From NCBI GenBank assembly GCA_964019695.1, contig OZ026525.1, positions 84,888,279-84,952,278 on the forward strand: a stretch of DNA of 64,000 bases, in the 5' to 3' direction. The stretch is from Loripinus fragilis (lineage: Eukaryota; Mollusca; Bivalvia; Lucinida; Lucinidae). Both the position numbers and the translations under genes were made by a program. Below, in pieces: positions 23,995-36,700 of this stretch (positions within the stretch are counted from its first letter, which is position 1; each line of letters begins with the position of its first letter). Below the pieces are notes generated by a model. It saw nothing but the letters and a program-made list of their open reading frames with translations, did not search any database and was not told the DNA's origin.

Positions 23995-25420
23995 CAAAAT
24001 GGCTTGGAAAGGAAAAGAAATGACCCCCAGCAAAAATAATTTGTGCTATCTTTATTGAGTGATTGAAGAAAGCAAAGACGAATTGCAAAAACATGTTGGA
24101 TAAACCAAGCAGCAAGAAGCGATTTTATTGCGGGGCTCGACTGAAAACATACAACGAAGTTGCAGGCAACAAACACAGGTGCAAGAGGTGATCGCATCAT
24201 TTTGCGGATTGGGAAGCTGAATAGATCGCAGCAGACAGTTGATCAGCATGACTACTGTTAATTTAGGCGTCGTATGTAAGTTAATCTTTGCTTTTCCACC
24301 TGAAAATATGTGTGTAGATCTAAGTGTAAGGTAAATTATCAGTAGTTGCAGGCTGTCCATTTATCTTCGTAGAAGCATTGCACAGTATCACAAAAGTAGT
24401 CCTGTCGTGAATGGTCCCGCTCCTCGTGAATACGGACCGGATTTATCGAAAAATAAAATACAGGTCAATGCGATCAGATGACAGTTCTTGACCAATCAGA
24501 TTAAAGGAGTTCAATAAATGTTATGACAGTTGTATATTATTTTGACATAAAAATGACGTCACTTGGCGACCATGAGCGTGAGTTCCAACACAACCAATGT
24601 ATGTAGTCCTCACGTGAGATAGCATGGGTACATGGAAGATAAGATTTTCTATCCCAGGGTAAATCTCAGATATCCTTATCCGGTGTGCAAGAAAATTTGG
24701 TTCTGCTCAATTCAAATCTTTGGCCATTTTGAATAATCCCTGACAAATTGTGTTAAGCGATGTTTTGATTGTAGTGCTGGATGGTAGTTAGATAAGAATC
24801 TGATCAGACTGCGTCAAATTACCAGTTTGAGCTGTGACTGAATCCTTCGGTAAATCGATTATAGTCACTAATATCATTGACGGGCGTCTGTACAAAATCA
24901 GTAATTAGCCACTGGGGAAAATGGAGTAGGAGCATTAAGAAATGACGTATGGCCTGGATTTAGAATGTTTCCGTTTAGAAGAACACTTAAGGTTGTTCAG
25001 ATGTGAAACAACGCGTTTCTCATCACAAGCCAAAAAAGGTAAGCCATCTCTTTAAACTTTTGTTCAATTTATTCAGCCATTCTTTGATAAGCTTACGACG
25101 TAATGTAATATACTATAGATTTGGAAATTTTCGCGTATTCTTTATTTCGCGAATGTTCAATTTCCGAACGATTTGAGAAGTTTTGATATCGTGAGCAAGC
25201 ATTCGTGTGGTCTTAATTTCCGTGGGTTGAAACTAGGCATCCGAGTCGTAGACTAGTTTCCTAGTGTTGGGTTTATTTTTGGCGTGCCAACTTTAACGGG
25301 TGTAGCAATGACATTGTCTCTTTGAACACACTGAAAATCACTGATTCATATCTGAATCAATAATCAGGTATTTCTAGCGTAATTGATCTCTTATCGCCAT
25401 CAATTCAACACTGTTGTGTG
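23995..25420. other. Gene-free stretch; dispersed repeat at 24690-24860
   Basis: ggatggtagttagataagaa then tctgatcagactg at about 24780 recurs diverged at 43500-43655 (gttggatggtatacagataa). The remainder shows no structure I can name. Confidence 0.4.
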
Positions 25421-25424
25421 GTAT

Positions 25425-25975
25425 TACTTGACTTTTCGCTTACCGTAAAGGCGGCAACTTTAATATTCATATCTGGGTGTGGTTCGGCTAGTTCATCTAC
25501 AAAGGAAGGGAATTAAGGTTTTATTTATAAATTGGTAAAGAGTTAATAAGCTTTTTGAGCCGCGCAAGCGTGCGTGCATTTCATAAAAATCCTAACCGTC
25601 TACACACTGAACTCACAATTATTAACTCTTAAAGCGCATAATCACAAAATGTATGTTTTTGTCGTCCACTAAACTATTTTAGCCTCATAGATAAACAGTG
25701 TGGACCCAGATCAGACTGCTCCTGTAGGAGCAGTCTGATCTGGGTCCGCAATGTTTGCCTCCCTGCTTATGTTAAATAGACATTTTCAGATGCAGTCATT
25801 TTGCTGGCGTTTTAAGGACTAAATGATGACTGAGGTAGTGGCACAAGATGATACAGTTACTTTTAAAAAAAAAACACGCCTCCTTTTCAGCTGTTACCTA
25901 TGTCTAAGGTTGACTAGTCCTAATTACGCATTCATGAGGTACCGCCTTTACAGTAAGCGAAAAGTCAAGTAATAT
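25425..25975. mobile_element. Hairpin TIR element, copy 2 (complete)
   Basis: The inverted ends TTGACTTTTCGCTTACCGTA and its complement bound about 550 bp. The central palindrome (25703-25748) uses the same agcagtctgatctgggtcc arms. Flanking tattac and gtaata extend the symmetry. No gene inside. Confidence 0.78.
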
Positions 25976-26177
25976 CACAAAACGGTTATTGTGTAACGGT
26001 TGAACGCTAACGTAAATGACCTTGATTTTGCGTGATCTTTTCATGTTAAATAACAGTTTAAGACAGTAGGTTGTAGAAAAATAATATGTAGACAAACAAC
26101 ATGCACATGATAAATCTGAACCATAGCACTGCTATGCCTTCTAAATCCTGCCATCCGGATATACTCTTTGACTTTTA

Positions 26178-26321
26178 TTAATAAAAAAATGATAAGAAAA
26201 TTTAATAACATCATTTGTCGTTTTTTCGCACCCGATAGTCAAGATAACGCATTCAGTCTGCTACATGTTTGGGGTGCGAAAAAACGACAAATGATGCTAT
26301 TAAATTATCATTTTTTATTAT
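26178..26321. repeat. 144-bp TIR element with 50-bp arms
   Basis: The arms read catcatttgtcgttttttcg then caccc on the left, and the same reverse-complemented on the right, around a 35-bp loop. Non-coding MITE. Confidence 0.8.
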
Positions 26322-27079
26322 CTGATGCTGGTACACCTTCTGGTACACCTTCCACATGCAAAAAGTAAATCTGACAAAAGGAGAAAACTCTCTGACCTCC
26401 TATTTACACCATAAACATTTGGACCCGTTAGACGTTGCATGACCTTCCCCGATTTTGGATTCTCTTCCTAGGACAAGAAATATTAATTATAATATACAGA
26501 ACATGCAACATCTCTTTACCTTTTTAGCTCCTCGAAATCTCAACCGGAAGACACTCGAATTGTTTTTCTCGCTCAGCCAGCGGTTGAGCATCTGACCGTC
26601 TGGTAGGCGTGATCATATTACAATAATTAGGTATTCTGTTATAAGTATACTTTGTGTACCTAAAATTTCAACAGTTGATGGAGTTTAAAATTGTTTGTGA
26701 TGACTTTCACTATTGAACGGAAAAATATCGAGTAGTGAAACACTTATCAAAATACACTGAAGGACTTTAAAAAAGGCAAAAAATGAAAATTATTACTTTT
26801 CGCATCCAGAAAATTTTAGCTTTCCTTAACAGATAAAAACGGATGGTAACGACACTCCGCTTCTATCTATACCCAGTACCGGTGTTTTAAAGACACTGGC
26901 TACCACCAGTTATGCATTGCTGGTTTACTTTGTTTTGCACGTGGCGTCCCCACGAATCAATGAAACAAAATATTTTATCATTTCGCATGTAGCTTGTAAG
27001 TATACATGAATAAAACACAGCAGCTTTAGTTTTATTATTCATGCCACGTTTGTCTGAACATGAATGATCTAGCGCAATC

Positions 27080-27305
27080 GGAGTGTTAAAAACTGGCGTG
27101 CATGTTTCTGACGTCGCCAGATATCATTATTGTCATCTGTCAACTATACAGCGCCTCAGAGATCGTTACCAGGCTATGGCGCAGTTAAAGATCGACGCTG
27201 GTCTAGTCAGCCAGCGGTAAGAGGCAACTTACGTCGATTGTGCATCAATATCGGTTACGTCCAGCTACTGTCAGCGCCAGACGAATAGTAGGTCTCCAAG
27301 GGTAA
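27080..27305 (+). pseudogene. Tc1/mariner transposase N-terminal remnant
   Basis: In two frames it reads HLSTIQRLRDRYQA, then after a frameshift GAVKDRRWSSQP, then RQLTSIVHQYRLRPATVSAR. This matches the second helix-turn-helix and linker of Tc1 transposases. The catalytic region is absent. Confidence 0.65.
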
Positions 27306-27597
27306 TGTGTTTCTGATTTTAAAAACAATATTTTATCACAATAACTTTAAATCGAGTCCAATTTCTAGACAAATTTCAAAATGCAAATTTAGAATCATAG
27401 GGTATTACTTTTTGATAGAATGTTGCTCTTATAGTATTTATTATTTTGACATAAGATTCAAAACATGTTAAACTGACGTATTGATGTTCATTTCTGCCAA
27501 AACTCAATAAAATTTGAGACATTAAAAGTTAGTAAATATTATGAATTTCGATTTTTGCGTTTTTGAAGTCCGTCAGTGTAGTTCCAGCAGTGGTATG

Positions 27598-28833
27598 TAT
27601 ACTGAACGAAACTTCTAAACCGCCAGTTTACAAAACACATCTTTTCAATATAGCTCATTTATTATTAAACTGTTTGAATTGATATTTGACACAGTCTATT
27701 TGAGCACATGTATCCGTCGATTGAACATAACAAAGTTTGATTCAATAAGGATGGTCATTTATGCGTAACGATAGAGTACTTATACCGATTTTGCACGTGG
27801 CACACGATGCTAAATATTTTTCGCCTTGTATATACTCGTATTTTCATCGACTACTATCCGACAACTTAATTTTATCACAAAAATGCCAACGTTTGGGTTG
27901 CATGAGTATAAAATAGAGGGGTCGGGCTGTGGGTTCAATCAAAAACGGGGCCTCGCTGAGACTCATTCATAATTTATCATAAAGTTTGACATTTGTTTGA
28001 TAGAGCCGACAGTTTACACCATAACCTGTCGGCCATTTTTCATTTTTGCACTCGTATGATGAGAAAAAACGACAAAAACTGAGTATTACGTATGTCATAA
28101 AATGTCCTGTATAGTCCACCATACTTTGGTGCGGTGATGCACAAATGCTGCATTGGAACGTCGGAAGTGTCGGGATTGATGTGCAGTACATGTACACGGT
28201 TAATCGATGACGGATGTTTCAACTATATTGTAGACAAAAATATTTCATCACCATAAACCCATTTATGTGTTCTTTTAGGCCATGTGGGCCTCCATAGGAG
28301 CACTGAATTGCATGAAAATTGCTACTTTATTACAAAATAAACACGATAGTGTTCAATAATGTCAATTTACAGCACCAGAAAGTTTCAATAATATTGTGTA
28401 CAAAAGCATACCATCTCCATAAAACATTCTTGTGTTGTTTTATGCCATATCATACTCACTATTTTTCCATAGAAATATTGTGGATTACATGAAAATTCCT
28501 ATTTACCAGTAATAAAAGCGAAACCAAAAAATGTTCAATACTGTCCATTTATAACACCATAAAGTTGGTGTTTTTCACTTAAGGTCCCTGGAATATTCGG
28601 TTTTAAGCGATGAGTTCAAATTTTGGCGTTTGTGTGAAAATGAAATGCGATGATGCCTTTATACAGTCTATCAATTGATTATGTTAATTTTAATTTATGA
28701 AAATGAAATTTTGACATGTTCTGTTTAATTGATTTGTCCATATTGAGTGTTAATTGTACCTATGTAAGTATCGTATATGTTAAGATATATGAGAAAATAT
28801 TGAGTGGCGGTTTGGAAGTTTCGCTCAGTATAT
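27598..28833. mobile_element. 1.24 kb TIR element, non-autonomous
   Basis: The left end atactgaacgaaacttctaa then accgcc matches, inverted, the right end ggcggtttggaagtttcgct then cagtatat. The interior is AT-rich without transposase. TA lies at both ends, so a Tc1/mariner-type mover is likely (inferred). Confidence 0.6.
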
Positions 28834-28839
28834 CAATGG

Positions 28840-30225
28840 GATGACTGTCACCTTCTTGGTTGCGGTGGTTTCACAGGGTATTTCCCGGCCGAACTCAGAG
28901 AACTGCACTGGCTTTCCCCTACCACTAGACAGTCGACGTCTTAGAAGCAGAATTGCTTAAGTCTGACGTCTATCGCTCCAGTAAGTAAATACATCACCCT
29001 AAAATAATAGGAAATCCTATAGCATATATATCAAATTGTTTCTAATTCTTGTAAATGAAGGTAAATGACTAGCTGTATAATTTAACTCAATTAGGCACTT
29101 TTTATTACTGTTACATGAGGGTCTGGATGGGGGGTCTGGTATTCACTATTCATTAAAAATTTAGCTTATTATTCATCTCATTAAAATTTTGGATTATTCA
29201 TTAAAATATGATTGTTCACTGTTCATTTATTTCTTCTATTCATTAAAAATAGGATTTTTTTTATTATTTTTAGGTCCTCATTATTCACTATTCATTATTT
29301 TTGGGCTCATTATTCACTATTCATTATAAAAAGGTCATTATTCAATAATCAGTTTACCCCATCCAAACTCTTTTACATACGTAACATTCTTTTAAAATTT
29401 GCCATCTAGTGGCTCAGTTAAATGAGTGAAACAATAAATATTGTCTTTTTAACATTTCAATTAAACGTGTTTTATCAAATCTGTGAACATCACTTATAGA
29501 AAATGTTTATTTCAATTATACAGTTATGTTTCTCAAATGCTTAAATAATATCATTTATCTCTCTGACACTTCTATGTGTTTATTTAATTTTATACACGAA
29601 ATGATATATGCAAGACATTTTCCCACACTGTCTACAGCTCAGTTTAGATGAACATTATATTAAGCATGTGGTAGCTTAGTAAGATCTATTGAATTATGTA
29701 AGCCAACAAAAAATAATATACAGCTTATTAACTAGACTGGCCCCAGTCTCTAATGTCATTTTTTAGTAAAACTGATAATCTCTCTATGATAGCAATTTAT
29801 AAACTTTACTTGGAAGTAGAAGTTCTCGGCTAAATTTGACTATCAGAGAGGATATGATTTTTAGAAGATGAATTTTTCATAGTTGAATATTATTATAACT
29901 GTAATTATATATATTTAGTGGACTGATGCCAGCCTACTTATTAACTATTGTTTACAACAACTATATTAACAACATCAAGGAAGAAAGCTACCTCATGTCA
30001 TTTCAAGAATGGCCAAAATCGAGAAATAAAGAATTCAAACAGGCCTTTATCCTTGTCCTTTGAACAAAAACTGAAGTTTTTTATCAGAGCGATTTCAGAC
30101 CCACGTATGGTACACACCGTGTCAAGCCCTATGGTAATATCCACTATGGTTATATCCCCTATGGTAATGAATCTCTTTATATCTAAAGCATGTCTAGTAT
30201 AAATTTAATTAATCAAATCTTGATT
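28840..30225. other. Gene-free AT-rich stretch
   Basis: 29130-29350 is a short degenerate tandem repeat of tattcactattcatta-type words. Otherwise no repeats or exons recognised. Confidence 0.5.
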
Positions 30226-30227
30226 TA

Positions 30228-30503
30228 TATGTTCTTGGAGATGATGCATTGCTTACCGTTCCAAGGCAGTACTTCTTTTGTAGATCTTTTTATGGGGTTT
30301 TTTCTGTCTTGTGTTTGCTATGCCTTTGTGAGCGTCTGTTTATATGTGCCCTGTGGTCACCTGCTGGAAAGGGCTGACCTCTTGGCTCTCGTTTGTGGTG
30401 TCGAACTCTGAGTTTGTCACTTTCCCATTGGTGTCCTTGGTCAGGTGTGGTACTTGATTGTATCGATTCCTGATTCTTTGCACCCTTACTTACTTTGTAA
30501 AAA
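30228..30503 (+). repeat. Family A retroelement 3' fragment
   Basis: Contains ggaaagggctgacctcttgg, gagtttgtcactttcccatt and gtacttgattgtatcgattc. 5'-truncated, non-coding. Confidence 0.65.
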
Positions 30504-30654
30504 AAACACACCAAAACATACAAAGCAAAAATCCACTATTATCTGACTAAGTCTATTCAAAGCAAAATTACCAATGAATTATTGAAGTCCATTCATGTAG
30601 TCATGTCTGCAATACAATACTTACAATGCAAGGGAGCTTTTGTAAGCATTAAAA

Positions 30655-30890
30655 TAAGTAAGAAAGAAGTTTAGGTTTGGAAATCGATACAATCAAGCGC
30701 CACGCCTGACCCAGGACACCACACGGGAAAGTGGCAAATACACAAGAAAACATCATATACAAGAGAGCCAAGAGGTCAACCCTTTCCCAGCAGGTGACCA
30801 CAAGGCTACAATGAACAGACCAGAAAACACGACGGACACACAAAAAAAAACAAATAACAAAAATGATCCACAAAAGAAGCACATGTACCA
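30655..30890 (-). repeat. Family A retroelement 3' fragment
   Basis: Reverse complement of the same segment as 30228-30503 (gagccaagaggtcaaccctt, cctttcccagcaggtgacca). The two copies face each other about 150 bp apart. Confidence 0.65.
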
Positions 30891-31261
30891 GCAGACAGAT
30901 AGAAAGGTTGGGCAAATTCAGGCGATATACACAATTTCCAAAGCATTAAGCATTTTTCAATGTGAGAATAATGTGTAGCATATGACCTTAATGCATAAGA
31001 TATGTGCCTCAGGCTTTTAACAGTTATGTTTCAACTGGAACACAAGTATTAATGAAGACGTCAAACCATATGTCTTGTCACAACATATTGTGTCATACGT
31101 TTTGTCATATTGAGGTGAATATATCGAAAATATTGGGGTTGGTCAAATATTGCTTTTCGGCAGATCCCTCGAGTGAAATTTAAAAGGTCGGGCTTTGTCT
31201 TTCAGTCTTAACATATCCCTCGGGACCTGGCTAACGTTAATATATGAAAAACCATGTTTGA

Positions 31262-31575
31262 CATGGGCGGATCCAGAGGGGGAATAGGGGGTCCGGACCC
31301 CCCCCCCTGAAAAATCACAAAATATAGGGTTTCTTAGCAATACTGGTCCGGATCCCCTGAAAATCACAAAGCTACAAAGTTAGCAATCAATGTTGGGCCA
31401 TTATCGGCACTCCAGCAAAACGCCATTTAAATGGCGTTTCGCTGGTGTGCGATATTGGCCCTCTGATAATGGTATTTGGACAGTCCCTCCCCTAAAAAAA
31501 TAAATAAATAAAAAATAAATAAACGTTGTCAAAGTTGGACCCCCTCTGATAAAACTTTCTGGATCCGCTCATGTT
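31262..31575. mobile_element. ~314-bp element with gcggatccag ends and an internal palindrome
   Basis: The ends catgggcggatccag and ctggatccgctcatg are inverted repeats. A perfect internal palindrome with aacgccatttaaatggcgtt lies at 31412-31445. An (AAAT)n tract is at 31495-31525. Located just 3' of the B4GALT first exon, inside the intron. Confidence 0.7.
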
Positions 31576-31632
31576 TGATTCGTATAGTGAAAATATATTT
31601 CTGGATTGTTGTCTATATTTCATAGAACTTAC

Positions 31633-31885
31633 CTTGGAACGTGTTTCTCTGGCACAATTTTAATGGTGGAATGCTGCCGTTATTCACTGTTGTTTGAAGA
31701 GTCTCCTTAGACGTCTCATCCATGTGAATTCCTGATACCGTAACACCCCATGATGTTTTAAGTTTAATTAGTGTTCTTGTTTCAAAATACACAATTAGCA
31801 AAGTCACGACACACAGACACATGAAGAGTATCAAATAACATTTTTTACCAGGTTGAACATGATTTATTATACATGTATTTGTCAT
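31633..31885 (-). CDS. Probable first coding exon of the B4GALT-family gene (signal anchor and stem)
   Basis: Starts at ATG 31885 and reads 84 codons plus 1 base to a strong donor (CCAAG|GTAAGTTC). The protein shows a short 15-residue cytoplasmic tail ending in GKK, a hydrophobic segment at about residues 16-33, then a polar stem: the type II membrane topology of Golgi glycosyltransferases. It ends IPPLKLCQRNTFQ. Joined to the exon at 998-1227 the codon phase is exact (1+2). The distance from this Cys to the GG motif is then about 30 residues, close to the roughly 33 in vertebrate B4GALT1. The assignment to B4GALT is inferred from topology, strand, phase and spacing; the stem itself is not conserved. 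An upstream non-coding exon and the promoter were not located, and an unseen small exon in the intervening intron cannot be excluded. Confidence 0.68.
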
Positions 31886-32600
31886 TATTTTTCACACTGA
31901 GTCATCTAAACATGATTGGTGTGCAATGATGCTTACATAAGAAGAACGACTGAGTCAGGCGGGATCAGGCGGACATCAAGGGCGTGCAAGGCTAATTGTG
32001 GCTAGGAAACTTTTTTTCTCCTATGAAACTGCTGATTTTAATTTAAAATGTTTTTTTTGCAAAAAAAAAAACAGGAACGAATCTGAAACAAACTTGGTCA
32101 ATTTACAAGCGTAGCCGCGGTGGAGCTTTGTCAGTTATACTTTTACAAGAATGATCTTTCGCCATATAGTTGTTTTTAATTAACGACTGAAGAAACCTGA
32201 CATATACTGTGTGCCCATTTTTGGGTAGTAATTGAATACGATGCCCACTTGTCTTTTCTGTGCGCAAAGTTGAACTTTTTAAAATAAGGTAGACTAAGAT
32301 GTACAGAAATTATTTGAATAGATTAACTAGTTTCATACGTTAGAGATCGAAACCCCAAAAATCTAATTTTGAAAGAAAAAAGAAACCACGCAAAAATCAC
32401 CAGAAAGCGCTTAACTATGTTTCTTTGTTATTTGATTAACGTCTTTTAGGCATTGAAATATAGCATACGTGCACCGAAAAGCCTCTTTTCATTTTGTTAA
32501 CGTCAGTTTTACGTTATCAGCGTTATATGAGCTTTATTAACAAAGTACTGTCGCTGTATCAACTCGTTTCACTTCGTATGATGTTTTGAATGTATCTTGG
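31886..32600. other. Region upstream of the B4GALT first coding exon
   Basis: A promoter or 5' UTR exon would be expected here or further right. No TATA box or initiator could be picked with confidence; a cccaaaaatctaa segment and poly-A runs are the only texture. Confidence 0.3.
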
Positions 32601-32605
32601 CAATG

Positions 32606-32825
32606 TTACGGTCCTTAAGAAACTCCGTAGCTAGCCCCTACGTCCATTTATCAGCGTCAAGCGTTACAGTTACATGCTGATAGTGTGTACATAGCAAAGC
32701 CTGAAATACAATGTTCCGGTCCTTGAGAAACTCCGTAGCTACATCCTACATTTACGTCCATTTATCGACGTCAGGCGTTACAGTTACATGCTAATAGTGT
32801 GTATACTGCAACGCCTGAAATTCGT
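32606..32825. repeat. Tandem duplication, ~115-bp unit, two copies
   Basis: The words aagaaactccgtagctag, tacgtccatttatc, ggcgttacagttacatgct and atagtgtgta occur twice in order with modest divergence. Confidence 0.75.
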
Positions 32826-33477
32826 ACGCGATTAAAGTTATGTGTAGCCAATTGGTACTTTAACAAAGTAGACAGCACACACAAAACGGCGACATTCACT
32901 GACAAAGAAAAACGGTTGTTATCCATTCAGTTTCTACACCTAGTGAATCTTCTAACGCATACACTTTTGTTTCGGCATTTTCTTGAAAAACTTTAATTTT
33001 GAATTTAAAAATATTTTGGAATACATTAGAACAATGTTTTCCGGTAATAAATGATTATTTTCAGAGACACCTGACTCAGAACTTTTAATATATGGAAGTT
33101 TGAGTTGAAAACTTCAAAAAACGAAAGTCGCAAATTTACCTTTTTTTAAACAAATCAATACGGAAACCAGAAATTAGCATTTTGTCACTGTATTCCATTT
33201 TTATGAGATATGATTCTGAATCATTTTCAAACGTAAGTCAGTTTGCATTCTATTATTCATAAAATAAAAAAGATCTTCTAATTTCTATCTTCGTTATCTA
33301 TAAAATTATACAGACAATACGCAGATATTTCCTGACAATCGCATCGCATATGTGCTCGATTGCCTTTCGATGGCCATGGTAGAAAAAATATCCTGCTAGC
33401 TTACAGCAGAGCCGTGCGGATGGTGTTTATAGTGGGGATTTGTTAAATTGAACTCAGCAAATCATATAAAAAATGTA

Positions 33478-34075
33478 GGTGAGTATGACTAGGAAACGCC
33501 ACAATCACACATTGTAGACCAACCCATCGCTTGAGGAAGAACACTAACTGTCAAATGACATTAAAAGGTAATTAAAGTAAAGCAACCAGCTATCTTTCTT
33601 TCCCAGCGAGATGATTGCAAAACTAGAAACTAAGTATTGCACAATAAAACAAGGACCAACAATAAACCCCCACAAAACAATGGAGGCAACAATAAACAAT
33701 GAATCAACAACAGTTCAAAACCACCGCCTTGGAATGCTCAGCCAAAGACCCTGGGGCTTAAATTAATTTTACTGCCAAATATTCGTCCCAGATTCTGCTG
33801 TTGTCAAACAAGAAAAAATGTTAAGCTCGCGCGGAGGATTCCTTACTTATCCAATGTATCACCACGGAGAAATAATCAAATATATAATCATACTGTGATG
33901 AAACAAAGAAAATGGTTCTCCACTCACGGACAGTCAAGAGCTAAAGAAAAGCCCCAATTGAGCCACAGTGGGCCCAGCTTAAGACACTGAACATCAGACG
34001 CTGACCCACCGATGGAAGTGATATGCCATAGTCGTCATGGAGTCTGAAGTCTGACCCATAGTGAATTTCATGCAT
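33478..34075 (-). repeat. Family B retroelement 3' end, longest copy
   Basis: On the minus strand it begins with a gggtcagacttcagactcca segment like the tail of the RT protein. It continues through cccactgtggctcaattggg, cagcagaatctgggacga and cttggttgcttt-like sequence to cctagtcatactcacc. It shows that family B, like family A, is the 3' end of an RT element. Confidence 0.55.
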
Positions 34076-34794
34076 TTCTTATTCCGAATGACGTTCGGTT
34101 TGCACTGTGCAGCATAACAAAGGAAATTAGAAGAACGTCACTGAAACACAGACTTGAGCCTTAATTCCATTTGTGTGACTTTCGATTTCGATCCTTTCAA
34201 ATTGAATAAGCTGTATTTTGCATAATACCCAAGGTTATCTTTTGAAATTTTGACAAATGGTGTGACATATATTGATTTTTTGTTTAACAACAGACTATTG
34301 AAATTGTTAAACATAATTAGGATTATGTAGTAAATTGTTAACTGTATGCGTTAGAAGATTCCTTAAGTATAGAAATTGCTTAAACGATGGAAATATACCA
34401 CTACCGTTCAGACAACGGCTATAGCACAACGTAAAACCCCTATATCATACGTCACAACAAGAAATTGCAGAATTTTAAAATGTACTTTTGTCTACACTTG
34501 TATTGGCATTGCATACATTAAACAGTTTTCAAACAACTATTTAGACATACACTCCCGAGACAAAAGTGACAAAGACGGTATTTTTGACGTTTTGACGTCA
34601 TGTTCTATATTTGATAAATATATTTTCACCGAAAATATTATCTAATGTCTTATTAAAGTAAGCATATGCTCTAAACTCTATGAGTTGTTATTTACGAGTT
34701 TGTGTCAGGTTTCTATAGTCGTTAAGCATATAAAATTTGGCGTTGTAGTTTTTTGATTGGCAGAGAGACATAGGGCAGGCAAAGAGATATAATT

Positions 34795-35033
34795 TGAGCC
34801 GTGACATGGGATTTCCAACAATGTGGTATGTGCGACCAGCAAAGCCTCAGACCAGCCTGCGCACACGCGCAGTCTGATCAGAGCATTTGTTAGTCGCTTG
34901 AGTATTCTATGATTGTTAAGCTACTGACTGAACATCATTTGGAGTTTCTAAACTTAAAACGAGGCTGCACAGGCTCGTCTGAGTCTACACTTGTCAAAAT
35001 GCCACATTGTTGGAAATCACATGTCGTGGCTCA
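34795..35033. mobile_element. gagccgcgacatg MITE, copy 2
   Basis: The ends tgagccgtgacatgggattt and aaatcacatgtcgtggctca are inverted; the inner stem has cagcctgcgcacacgcgcag. Confidence 0.8.
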
Positions 35034-35130
35034 TTTACTGTTGAGTTCAAAGCTCTCGGCTCGCTGGTCAGGCACTCTGAACCACCTGAGCTTCCCGAGA
35101 GGTCCAACATCCTCACAAACCTACTTTATT

Positions 35131-35370
35131 TGAGCCGCGACATGTGATTTCCAACAATGTGTTATTTTGACAAGTGTAGACTCAGACCAGCCTGTGCAGC
35201 CTCCTTTTAAGCTTAGAAACACCAAATGCTGTTCAGTCAGTAGCCTAACAGTCATAGAATATTCAAGCGACTAGCAAAGGCTCTGATCAGGCTGCGCGTA
35301 TGCGCAGGCTGGTCTGAGCCTTTGCTGGTTGCAATATACCACATTGTTTGAAATCCCATAACACGGCTCA
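35131..35370. mobile_element. gagccgcgacatg MITE, copy 3
   Basis: The ends tgagccgcgacatgtgattt and ccataacacggctca are inverted. It lies 97 bp from copy 2 and is inverted relative to it. Confidence 0.8.
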
Positions 35371-35644
35371 TTTGAATTGACACATTTTAGACGTTTTGAC
35401 TGGGAACACTGGTCATGCGATTTTACAACCTGAGCTATGGCGGCCACAAATCACTACCTATTGTATTTGAACTGACCAGAGTTATTTAGAGAAACCCGTT
35501 TGATTTAGGCTCATTTCGTCAAGACAGTTGATTTTGAGAATTCAAGCTTACTTCTGTGATAAGCTTTAATCACTCGGGGCATTTTGACTTAAGGGTGTAT
35601 CTGGCTGATAGTTTCTGGTGCCCAACTTTAAGGGAAATGAACCA

Positions 35645-35962
35645 AATATGTTCTTAAAAGGGTATCCCTTGGAAGCAAAGACTGCACCAAAGAACTGAAA
35701 CTAGAGTGTGCATATTTCCTGGGCCAGACTAGCTAGTTTCTGCCATGTAGGCTTCATCAGTGACCCTCTAATAGTTTCAAAGTTCAACAATGAAACCCAT
35801 GATCCCAAAAGACAAGAAAATCAAATCTACACTATAGTGAAGGGCAGGGAGACGTTCTACCGCCGCCACACAGTCCCAGTCAGCAGCTGTAGTGAAGTCA
35901 AATATGTTCTTAAAAGGGTATCCCTTGGAAGCAAAGACTGCGCAAAAGAACTGAAACTAGAT
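35645..35962. repeat. Pair of ~60-bp direct repeats
   Basis: aaatatgttcttaaaagggt followed by atcccttggaagcaaagact occurs at 35645 and 35898. A 115-codon frame (35708-36055) crosses the second copy; I cannot assign it to any family and doubt it is coding. Confidence 0.7.
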
Positions 35963-36187
35963 AGTTTCCGTGCAGTGAAGCGTAGAGAAGCTTTACATTT
36001 TAGCATCATCATATTTAAAATTATTGATCAAATTCAAATAACTTCACTGAAATGACGATCTACTCGTAATATAGCTTTACCATTTGATCAGTCCAAACCA
36101 TGGCTGACATGGGACGTAATGTAATTCCCTTACTGTACTGCCAGCCAAGAGTGACAGTGACGTCATGTTTTGTTTACTAAGTTATCA

Positions 36188-36268
36188 GGGACTTAGAATT
36201 GATAGATCACTTGTTTATTAATCCTATCCGCAGGATAGGATAAATACACAAGTGACCTCTCGATTCGC
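36188..36268. repeat. Short foldback element
   Basis: tagatcacttgtttattaat and tatcctatcc pair with ggataggataaatacacaag then tgacct around ccgcagg. Confidence 0.65.
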
Positions 36269-36489
36269 GTTAGCTCAAGTGGAATGTACAAGTTAATGTT
36301 TTACTTAACAATTGTAAACAAAGTGTTTCGTCAAAGTCACTTTCGGTTGGCACGACAGTAGCACTATGTCGCGGCAGTTTTAACGAATAATAAGTTTATA
36401 TCCTTATCTTTCGGCGACAAAGAGGTTTTGTATGCGAATGGATTCTTCCTTCTAGTTTTATACTACAAACTTGTGATAGTCAATCTGAA

Positions 36490-36700
36490 AATCTATATAT
36501 ACATGGGTGTCAGGTTATAATTTTAAAAGATAAAACTGTCTAAGGATCTTTTTTACCTTATAAACAGTGTAGACACTAATTAAATACAGCATAATGTTGC
36601 GTCTGATCAGCGTCTGCACTGTTTGTAAAGGTAAAAAGGTCTTCAAACAAAAGACTACAATTTTTTTGGGAAATTATAACCTGACATCCATAGATATGTA
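36490..36700. mobile_element. ~210-bp TIR element
   Basis: The ends tacatgggtgtcaggttata and tataacctgacatccatag are inverted. The inner arms gatcttttttacctta and taaaggtaaaaaggtcttc also pair. The middle (36560-36625) is a family C hairpin. Confidence 0.7.

Larger units (their letters stand above)
1228..31632 (-). other. Large intron of the B4GALT-family gene
   Basis: About 30.4 kb between the two exons, bounded by GTAAGT and CAG on the minus strand. It is filled with mobile elements and repeats, listed separately, including a 7.45 kb TIR element that contains a LINE. The LINE lies in the same orientation as the host gene. I found no phase-compatible exon inside it by eye. Confidence 0.6.
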
